Origin: an uncultured Methylotenera sp.
GTDB lineage: Bacteria > Pseudomonadota > Gammaproteobacteria > Burkholderiales > Methylophilaceae
Assembly (NCBI RefSeq): GCF_946479685.1
Contig: NZ_CAMLGS010000005.1
Span: forward strand, 13,980-77,979
Length of the DNA: 64,000 bases
Direction: 5' to 3'
The position numbers and the translations under genes are program-made. A model generated the notes under the pieces. The model saw only the letters and a program-made list of their open reading frames with translations. It did no database searches and was not told the origin of the DNA. Of this stretch, positions 58,008-64,000 are shown piece after piece (position 1 is the stretch's first letter; each line of letters starts with the position of its first letter).

Positions 58008-58924
58008 GTAACTGGCTAAACCAACATATCCAAACCCTTAAGCTGGTACTGAACCGCTTACAAGCCAACATGCTGTCAACTTTCATGATTTGCCTGGTGA
58101 TTGGCGTGGCCATGTGCCTGCCTAGCCTGTTTTATTTGGCGGTAGATAACCTATCCAAGCTCACAGACCACATACAAAAAGACACTGAAATCAGCCTGTT
58201 TCTTAATGTAGAAGCTGGTGCTGGCGCAATTAAAACCATTGAACGTCAATTAGCGCAAAACAAGGATATTGAGCGCTTTCATTTGGTGAAAAAAGAAGAG
58301 GCCTGGCAACAGTTGCAGCTTAAATCACAAAGCAATCAGGACGTGAACGACGCAGTGTCGCAACTGGGTAAAAACCCATTGCCAGATGCATTTTTTATTC
58401 AAGCCAAGTCTGCAGACCCAGATAGTTTGATTCAGCTAAAAGACACACTGCAAAACCTGCCTAATGTGGAGCTGGCACTACTGAATACCGAGTGGGTAAA
58501 ACGCCTGTCATCATTATTGAGCCTGGGTAAAAAGCTCATCACGATGATTGCCGCTTTATTAGCGGTGGTACTGCTGGTGATTATCGGCAATACCATACGC
58601 ATGCAAATCTTAACGCAAAAAGATGAAATTGAAGTGAGCAACCTGATTGGTGCGACCAGCAGCTTTATACGCATGCCGTTTTTATACGCAGGCGCATTGT
58701 ACGGCTTATTTGGCGGCTTATTGGCGGTGCTGATGCTGATGGGGATTATTCACGCGTTTAATATTTCCATGGCGCAAATTGCCCATTTATACAGCAACGA
58801 CTTCAGCTTATCGCTATTTAATTTACAGCTATTTCTAGCTGTCATTCTGGCAGCAGTCTGCATAGGCTGGACGGGCTCTTATATCGCCGTATCACGCGCG
58901 ATTGCCAGTTACAAAATCAACTAA
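58004..58924 (+). CDS. ftsX: cell division protein FtsX
   Basis: FtsX is the membrane subunit of FtsEX, passing ATP-driven motion to periplasmic amidase activators. The 306-aa protein has four TM helices: one near ~22-44, a large periplasmic loop (~50-160), then three at ~178-200, 225-250 and 275-297. The segment KDEIEVSNLIGATSSFIRMPF is conserved in the family. Confidence 0.95.
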   Translation: MSNWLNQHIQTLKLVLNRLQANMLSTFMICLVIGVAMCLPSLFYLAVDNLSKLTDHIQKDTEISLFLNVEAGAGAIKTIERQLAQNKDIERFHLVKKEEAWQQLQLKSQSNQDVNDAVSQLGKNPLPDAFFIQAKSADPDSLIQLKDTLQNLPNVELALLNTEWVKRLSSLLSLGKKLITMIAALLAVVLLVIIGNTIRMQILTQKDEIEVSNLIGATSSFIRMPFLYAGALYGLFGGLLAVLMLMGIIHAFNISMAQIAHLYSNDFSLSLFNLQLFLAVILAAVCIGWTGSYIAVSRAIASYKIN

Positions 58925-58947
58925 GCTGCGTCACATCACCTAAGCGA

Positions 58948-58971
58948 CGGCACACTTTACCAGGTGTGCCG
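58948..58971 (+). terminator. hairpin after ftsX
   Basis: CGGCACAC (58948-58955) pairs perfectly with GTGTGCCG (58964-58971) through an 8-nt loop, 24 bp past the ftsX stop. No T run follows, so it is a weak or Rho-assisted terminator or a 3' stabiliser. Confidence 0.45.
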
Positions 58972-59018
58972 GAACGCACTGGCACCTCAGGCGCCTATAC
59001 TCAAACATCATCATTCAG

Positions 59019-59035
59019 CTTGAGTTAAGCTTACA
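59019..59035 (+). promoter_or_regulatory. PmrA/OmpR-family direct-repeat box upstream of first PepSY gene
   Basis: CTTGAG-TTAAG-CTTACA is two half-sites 11 bp apart, similar to the PmrA box YTTAAK-N5-YTTAAK with one or two mismatches per half-site. It is followed by a possible -10, TAGCAT (59045-59050). It would make the PepSY-RR-HK operon autoregulated. Confidence 0.5.
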
Positions 59036-59092
59036 CATGCACAATAGCATCACCTTAAACTCGGAGTTTTTGACTAAGGCGTTCACTCGCCC

Positions 59093-59440
59093 ATGCCAAT
59101 CAAGCATATTATGATGAAGAAGCTCAGTATTTTTGTATTGTTGATTGCAGTATGCGTGTTGTTAGCAGGCGCGTTCATGCTCACCAACAACACGGCAAAA
59201 GCCGATATAAACCAACAAACTGCACGCCAGTTATTAAGCGCAGGCCAAATCCTGCCTTTAGAAAAAATCACCAAGTTAGCCAAAGAAATCAAACCAGGCG
59301 AGGTACTGGAAACTGAGCTGGAGCGCAAAAAGGGAATTTATATCTATGAGGTAGAGTTGCTGGATGCAAATAGCCAGGTTTGGGAAATCAAACTGGATGC
59401 AAAAACTGGCAAGCTGATCAAAATGGAACTTGAGGACTAA
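59093..59440 (+). CDS. PepSY-domain membrane-anchored protein
   Basis: A 115-aa protein with one N-terminal TM or signal (~8-28) and a periplasmic PepSY domain: LEKITKLAKEIKPGEVLETELER, then YEVELLDANSQVWEIKLDAKTGKLIKME. It lies 3 bp before the response regulator. PepSY proteins often inhibit proteases or modulate sensor kinases. ATG 59111/59114 are alternative starts. A paralogue lies at 61441-61761. Confidence 0.85.
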   Translation: MPIKHIMMKKLSIFVLLIAVCVLLAGAFMLTNNTAKADINQQTARQLLSAGQILPLEKITKLAKEIKPGEVLETELERKKGIYIYEVELLDANSQVWEIKLDAKTGKLIKMELED

Positions 59441-59443
59441 GCC

Positions 59444-60109
59444 ATGCGCCTGCTGCTGGTAGAAGACGACCCCATACTCGGCAAACAGCTGCAAACTAGC
59501 CTGCAACGCGCGGGCTACGCCACAGACCTAGCCACAGATGGGGTTGAGGCGGAGATTCAGGGCAAGCTAGAACCTTATGATTTAGCCATACTGGATTTAG
59601 GCTTACCCAAGCGCAACGGGCTGGAGATACTGGCACATTGGCGTGACGCACAAGTGCACACACCAGTCATCATCCTCACCGCCAGAGGCGGTTGGCAGGA
59701 TAAGGTGACGGGCTTTAACACTGGTGCGGATGACTACGTCAGCAAGCCATTTCAGATTGAGGAGCTGCTGGCACGCATCGGTGCTGTACTCAAACGCAGC
59801 ATGGTCAATCACGCTGGGGAGTTACAAGCAGCCCAATTCAAGCTCAATGAGCAGACACAATCCGTAATATTTGATGACGGCACACAGCACAGCCTGACCA
59901 ATGTAGAGTTCAGATTACTGCGTTACTTTATGCTGCACCCTGGGCATATCCTGTCCAAATCGGTATTAACCGAGCATGTGTATGAATATGATGCAGATAA
60001 AGACAGCAATGTGATTGAGGTGTATATCAACCGCTTGCGCCAAAAAATTGGTAGCAATCTAATACAAACCCGGCGTGGCCAGGGTTACGTGTTTGAGGCC
60101 ACATCCTAA
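59444..60109 (+). CDS. OmpR/PhoP-family response regulator
   Basis: A 221-aa DNA-binding response regulator. The receiver has the acidic pocket VEDD (7-9), phospho-acceptor Asp51 in ILDLGLP, Thr in LTAR and Lys in SKPF; the winged-helix effector has TNVEFRLLRYFMLHPGHILSKSVLTEHVY and NVIEVYINRLRQKIG. It resembles the PhoP/QseB/PmrA group. It overlaps the kinase start by 1 nt (TAATG). Confidence 0.93.
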   Translation: MRLLLVEDDPILGKQLQTSLQRAGYATDLATDGVEAEIQGKLEPYDLAILDLGLPKRNGLEILAHWRDAQVHTPVIILTARGGWQDKVTGFNTGADDYVSKPFQIEELLARIGAVLKRSMVNHAGELQAAQFKLNEQTQSVIFDDGTQHSLTNVEFRLLRYFMLHPGHILSKSVLTEHVYEYDADKDSNVIEVYINRLRQKIGSNLIQTRRGQGYVFEATS

Positions 60110-61440
60110 TGCGCTCACTCAAAGGTAGGTTGTCTTGGAGCATCACGCTTAGTTTAATACTGCTGCTATCGCTGCAATGGCTGGTGGTGAGTTATGCCAT
60201 CAATAAGCTCAGCGAAGACCAACTGATTAAACGCCTGCAGCACGAAGGGGAAAGCCTGCTCGCCAGCGCCAGATTAAACACAAACAACCAGCTGGAAATT
60301 GATGCGCAGCGCTTAAGTGCCATTTACCAGCGCCCATTTTCTGGTAATTATTATGTAGTGATTTCTGGACAGCAACGCCTCATTTCGCGCTCACTATGGG
60401 ATACCGACATCAATATCGCCCCTTTGGCTACTGGCGAGCAACAATTACTTTACCGCCCAGGCCCGGAACAGCAGTCTTTACTGATTGTGGCGCATGGCTA
60501 CCAAAAACAGAACCTGCCTATCACTATCGTCATTGCGGAAAACCTGGATCCAATCAAAGCCAGCATAGAACGCTTTCAGCTGATTTATGCCGCCATCTCA
60601 TTTTTTGGCCTCATTTTGCTATTAGCCATACAGCGGCTGATGATACAGCGTGCCCTGCTACCACTCAAACATATGCAAAACGACATTGCCAAACTCGAAC
60701 GTGGCGAAGCCGACCAAATTGCATCGAAAGGGCCAGACGAAATTGCACCGCTGATTACCGAGCTTAACCATCTATTGCATAACGTACAGCAAAAATCCAA
60801 GCGCTCCCGAGAGTCGTTAGGCAACCTAGCGCACGCCCTCAAAACCAAGCTCACACTACTCAACCAAACTGCAGAACGTACGGAAATTGACAGCCTGCCC
60901 GAGATACGGGCATCGATCTACGCAGTGACCGAGTCGCTTGGCCAAATTATTGAACGTGAACTCAAGCGCGCACGCTTGATGGGGAATAGCAAGCCCATGC
61001 AACAGGTGAACTTACAAACTGAGATTGCACAGCTCACGCATACCATGCGCATGATTTATAAAGAAAAAAATGTGAACATTACGTGGGAAGTCGCAGCCGG
61101 CACTAGGTTTCATGGTGATGGTGAAGACCTAATGGAGATACTGGGCAACTTACTGGATAACGCCTGCAAATGGTGTGTACGTAATGTATCGCTCACGGTA
61201 ACAGGCTCTGAAGCACCTGTCTTTGTGGTGGAGGATGACGGCCCGGGCTGCCCAGTGCATGAGTTAAACTCACTCACACAGCGCGGCTTTAGGGCGGATG
61301 AAAGCGTAGCCGGCAGCGGCTTAGGGCTGGCCATCGTTTATGATATTGCTAACAGCTACGGGGCTAACCTGAGCTTTAGCCGCTCTGCCGCACTAGGCGG
61401 CTTACGGGTTGAAATTAGATTTAGCCCACGTATCACTTAA
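60109..61440 (+). CDS. PhoQ-like sensor histidine kinase
   Basis: A 443-aa transmembrane kinase: TM1 ~12-32, a periplasmic sensor of ~125 aa, TM2 ~157-178, HAMP, then a dimerisation helix with His242 in LGNLAHALKTKLTLL (a PhoQ-like H-box, but with Lys where Pro is usual) and an HATPase domain with NLLDNACKWC, DDGPGCP and GSGLGLAIVYDIA. Its stop directly abuts the stop of the opposite-strand PepSY gene. Confidence 0.92.
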   Translation: MRSLKGRLSWSITLSLILLLSLQWLVVSYAINKLSEDQLIKRLQHEGESLLASARLNTNNQLEIDAQRLSAIYQRPFSGNYYVVISGQQRLISRSLWDTDINIAPLATGEQQLLYRPGPEQQSLLIVAHGYQKQNLPITIVIAENLDPIKASIERFQLIYAAISFFGLILLLAIQRLMIQRALLPLKHMQNDIAKLERGEADQIASKGPDEIAPLITELNHLLHNVQQKSKRSRESLGNLAHALKTKLTLLNQTAERTEIDSLPEIRASIYAVTESLGQIIERELKRARLMGNSKPMQQVNLQTEIAQLTHTMRMIYKEKNVNITWEVAAGTRFHGDGEDLMEILGNLLDNACKWCVRNVSLTVTGSEAPVFVVEDDGPGCPVHELNSLTQRGFRADESVAGSGLGLAIVYDIANSYGANLSFSRSAALGGLRVEIRFSPRIT

Positions 61441-61761
61441 TTAAAACCAGTCGCGGCTTACATCGCGCACCTTACCGGTTTTAGCATCCACTAACACCTC
61501 CCACTCACGCCCATCGGCATCTACAATATCAAACTCGTAATCCCAGCCTTTGCCAAACTTTCTATTTTCAAGTTCCACATCAGCCACCGCTCCAGGTTTT
61601 GCCGCCAGCGCCTTTGTTTTTGCTTGCTCTAAGCTAATTAAACCCAACTCTTTAGACATGGCTTCGATTTCTTGAATATCGTCATCGGCAAAAGCTAATG
61701 GTGATAACAAGCTCAATGTAATAAGGGATGCTAAAGTAAAAGTGTGCGCTGATTTTTTCAT
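61441..61761 (-). CDS. secreted PepSY-domain protein (second copy)
   Basis: A 106-aa periplasmic protein with a Sec signal peptide cleaved after LAFA (~25). The PepSY domain includes LISLEQAKTKALAAKPGAVADVELE, YEFDIVDADGREWEVLVDAKTGKVRDVSRDWF-type sequence, clearly paralogous to the 59093 protein. It has a strong AAGGAG 8-9 nt before the ATG and a perfect direct-repeat box upstream. It ends back-to-back with the kinase gene. Confidence 0.88.
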   Translation of the reverse strand: MKKSAHTFTLASLITLSLLSPLAFADDDIQEIEAMSKELGLISLEQAKTKALAAKPGAVADVELENRKFGKGWDYEFDIVDADGREWEVLVDAKTGKVRDVSRDWF

Positions 61762-62107
61762 GATGTAACTCCTTTTAATAAATGGTGAACATCATTTTAG
61801 GCGCCTAAGCTTAAATCAAGCTTAAAGCTGCATCGCAAGCTACACTTGCCAATAAATCAAAACTCCTTGAGCACCTGACCAAACCAACCCACCTGCCACA
61901 GCGCCTCATTGCCAATAACAATAGCGCCTCTTTACCCGTATACTCAACAGGGTCACTTTACCTGTACAGACAATTTTGCTAGAGTGGAATCATGTACTAA
62001 AGCCAACACGCCCAAACAGCTGACAAACATTCAGTTACCAGCTCATTTGCGTAGAAAGTTGGCTTATAGTCAATTGTCATACGCAGTGACAATAACTGAG
62101 AAAATAC
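61762..62107. other. 346-bp divergent gap between PepSY and GGDEF genes
   Basis: Besides the direct-repeat box and -10 of the PepSY gene, no coding sequence is visible. The right half presumably holds the GGDEF-gene promoter, but I could not assign a convincing -35/-10 pair. No ribosome site is evident before the TTG start at 62108. Confidence 0.45.
61794..61826 (-). promoter_or_regulatory. PmrA-like direct-repeat box and -10 of the second PepSY gene
   Basis: On the minus strand TTTAAG-CTTGA-TTTAAG (61826-61810) matches YTTAAK-N5-YTTAAK perfectly. Ten bp further is TAAAAT (61799-61794), a -10. The ATG lies 33 bp downstream. This fits direct activation by the adjacent response regulator. Confidence 0.65.
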
Positions 62108-63817
62108 TTGTTCACAAAACTACATACCAAAGATGACCTAGGCATCGCCCAAGCACTCACTTGGCGTTATGTCCTTGCACTATCGCTCGTCGCAACACTC
62201 ACCACCGCCGCTTGGTATAGCCTAGAACTCGTTATTTCTGAACAAAACAGCACCGCAGCGGTAGTCAACGTGAGCGGTCGGCAACGTATGTTAAGCCAGC
62301 GCACCGCACTATTTGCTAACCTACTGGTCACCGCACCAAAGAGCGAACGTGCCGCCATACGCGACAAATTAAATCAATCTGTACGGTTGATGGCAACCTC
62401 GCATCACGGCTTATTGCATGGCAACCCAGAAATGGGACTGCCCGGCACCATGTCTCCCGCGATTCGAGCCATGTACTATGACGGTGAGCAATCACTCAAT
62501 CAGCAAGTCCGCACCTACATCAACACAGTGCGCGCACTTATCGCCACCGATGATGACAAGCTCGCGATAGACAACCCGGCATTACGCTACATCACCCTCA
62601 CCGCACCCGGCACTCTAGTAACATCGCTAGATAAAGCAGTACACCAGTACCAGTTAGAAGGTGAGGCCGCCATCCGGCGCCTGGAGCAAGCAGAAACCTG
62701 CTTATGGATACTAACGCTGCTATTGCTGGGGCTGGAGGCCATGCTAATTTTCAATCCATTTATCAAGCACATCAAAGTGGTGCTGGATAAACTCAAACGC
62801 GCGACTGAAGAGATTCTGCATAATCAGGAAACGCTGGAAGAAAGAATCAAGCAGCGCACCATTGAGCTTGCCAACAGAAGCAAAGCGCTCGCGGAAAGCG
62901 AACAAAGATTATCGGTACTGTTAAACAACACCAATATCCATATGTGGGCGTTTGATGGCTCAGTGTTCACTTACACCAATAAACAATGGTTTGAATTTAC
63001 TGGTCAAAATCCAGAAAACAGCCTCACTATAGAGAAATGGGCCTCGGTGGTACATCCTGAAGATTTAGCCGAAGCACAGAAAATCTGGCAAGTGGATTTT
63101 GAAAAGAAATCCGGCCGCGATCATTACTTTAGATTAAAACGCCATGATGGCGTGTACCGCGACTTCTACTGCCGTGTTACACCGATTAAAGACGAAAATG
63201 GCACACTGCTCTATCTACAAGGGCACAATTTAGACATTACCGACCGCAAACAACTAGAAGATGAGGTGCGCCAGCTTGCGTTTTACGATGCGCTTACCAC
63301 ACTCCCCAACCGGCGCCTGCTCAAAGACCGTTTAAGCCAAACCATGTCCTCCAGCAAGCGTCATGGCCGCTACTGTGCTCTGATGTTCCTGGATTTAGAT
63401 AACTTCAAACCCATTAACGACACTTACGGCCATGCATTTGGCGATGCTCTATTGCTAGAAGTAGCAGCACGCATCAAAAACTGCGTGCGTCAGACTGACA
63501 CTGTGGCTCGCTTTGGCGGTGATGAATTTGTCGTCTTGCTCAACACATTAACCACAGATAAAGAAAAATCCGTGCAGCAAGCCAACCGTATTGCGGAGCA
63601 AATACGCCAAGCTTTGTTGGCACCATACTTACTTTCGTTAAACACGAATGATGCAAAATCCACCATTGAACATTTATGCTCTGCCAGTATAGGTGTAGTG
63701 GTTTTTGTTAACCATGATTCCAGTGAAGAAGAAATCTTAAAACGAGCAGACGATGCCATGTATGCCGCCAAATCCGCGGGTCGCAATCAAATTAGAATTG
63801 ACAGCGAATCAATTTAG
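62108..63817 (+). CDS. membrane diguanylate cyclase: PilJ_N-type sensor, PAS, GGDEF
   Basis: A 569-aa protein predicted to make cyclic di-GMP from GTP. TM1 (~18-38), then a periplasmic type IV pili/NarX-like sensor module with VNVSGRQRMLSQRTALFANLL-type signature, TM2 (~195-217), a coiled coil, a PAS/PAC domain (~265-385), and a GGDEF domain (~395-566) with the intact site ARFGGDEFVVLL. There is no EAL domain. The TTG start is used because no in-frame ATG fits; an upstream stop at 62093 limits alternatives. Confidence 0.88.
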   Translation: MFTKLHTKDDLGIAQALTWRYVLALSLVATLTTAAWYSLELVISEQNSTAAVVNVSGRQRMLSQRTALFANLLVTAPKSERAAIRDKLNQSVRLMATSHHGLLHGNPEMGLPGTMSPAIRAMYYDGEQSLNQQVRTYINTVRALIATDDDKLAIDNPALRYITLTAPGTLVTSLDKAVHQYQLEGEAAIRRLEQAETCLWILTLLLLGLEAMLIFNPFIKHIKVVLDKLKRATEEILHNQETLEERIKQRTIELANRSKALAESEQRLSVLLNNTNIHMWAFDGSVFTYTNKQWFEFTGQNPENSLTIEKWASVVHPEDLAEAQKIWQVDFEKKSGRDHYFRLKRHDGVYRDFYCRVTPIKDENGTLLYLQGHNLDITDRKQLEDEVRQLAFYDALTTLPNRRLLKDRLSQTMSSSKRHGRYCALMFLDLDNFKPINDTYGHAFGDALLLEVAARIKNCVRQTDTVARFGGDEFVVLLNTLTTDKEKSVQQANRIAEQIRQALLAPYLLSLNTNDAKSTIEHLCSASIGVVVFVNHDSSEEEILKRADDAMYAAKSAGRNQIRIDSESI

Positions 63818-63910
63818 ACTCCGAAAAATCTTAAAATATTGAAATATAAGGGCATAAAATCGCCCTCATAAAAAAAATATCATTTTTATTAAAATTAAGT
63901 AAAAAAGGTG

Positions 63911-63939
63911 TTGCCTACCTGCGGCATTATCTGTAATAT
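63911..63939 (+). promoter_or_regulatory. sigma-70 promoter of the tRNA-Val gene
   Basis: TTGCCT (63911-63916), a 17-nt spacer, then TAATAT (63934-63939), ending 22 bp before the tRNA. An inverted repeat TGCGGCAT / ATGCCGCA (63920-63927 and 63938-63945) spans the -10. Confidence 0.65.
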
Positions 63940-63961
63940 GCCGCACTTCGTTAGTGCTGCA

Positions 63962-64000
63962 GGGTGCTTAGCTCAGTTGGTAGAGCGTCGCCCTTACAAG
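63962..64000 (+). tRNA. tRNA-Val (anticodon TAC), 5' part
   Basis: GGGTGCT acceptor arm, TA, a D arm GCTC-AGTTGGTA-GAGC, G26, and the 5' anticodon stem TCGCC with loop CT-TAC-AA. The anticodon is at 63995-63997. The rest of the tRNA is beyond the window. Confidence 0.92.

Noticed and set aside
63849..63866. Terminator after the GGDEF gene
   Set aside because: AGGGC/GCCCT gives only a 5-bp stem and is followed by A residues, not T, on the coding strand.

Overview
The window reads as one contiguous piece of chromosome from a Gram-negative betaproteobacterium, most likely Methylophilaceae (Methylotenera-like). Reasons: the gene order (ftsH-rlmE / yhbY / greA-carB-carA / dapB-bamE / fur / recN-nadK / hrcA), a heptose-based LPS core locus, an Entner-Doudoroff edd-eda pair such as ribulose-monophosphate methylotrophs use, moderate GC, and protein similarity recalled by eye. 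The genus is inference. I see no phage, transposase or CRISPR array, and no clearly broken gene; ftsH and a tRNA are cut by the window edges.

Layout. 1-17.6 kb is housekeeping: ftsH, rlmE, yhbY, a DUF4149 membrane protein, greA, carB, carA, a YjdF-type membrane protein, dapB, a bamE with a very long tail, fur, recN, nadK, a YejM-like membrane sulfatase and hrcA. hemH follows. 18.8-41.6 kb is an LPS core island. The plus strand carries hldD-gmhA-hldE (ADP-heptose synthesis), waaF, then a sugar-extension block (GT-C membrane protein, MptE-like protein, cytidylyltransferase-like protein, GT25, galE). A minus-strand section holds a HAD phosphatase and eda/edd. A five-gene minus-strand operon follows: InaA-like kinase, GT2, 2OG-Fe(II) oxygenase, double-kinase protein, NodU-type carbamoyltransferase. 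An LpxL-like acyltransferase, waaP-waaG and waaC close the island. Together these genes should build and decorate a phosphorylated, probably carbamoylated, heptose inner core.

41.6-45.5 kb is grpE-dnaK-dnaJ with two clear sigma-32-type promoters and no CIRCE element in front of them, although hrcA lies 25 kb away. 45.6-48.5 kb is a small accessory module: a HxlR regulator divergent from an SDR, a small membrane protein and an MDR oxidoreductase, with palindromic sites between them. 48.6-58.9 kb is housekeeping again: a Kef/YbaL-type antiporter, a GIY-YIG protein, gloA, ferredoxin, coaD, rsmD, an active/inactive M16 peptidase pair, and ftsY-ftsE-ftsX. 59.1-61.8 kb is a PhoP/PhoQ-like two-component system flanked by two PepSY-domain genes. 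Each PepSY gene is preceded by an 11-bp-spaced direct repeat resembling a PmrA/OmpR-family box. The window ends with a PilJ_N-PAS-GGDEF protein and the 5' half of tRNA-Val(TAC).

The most interesting parts are the LPS decoration operon (31.7-37.6 kb), the PepSY/two-component circuit, and a 97-bp long inverted repeat between edd and eda.
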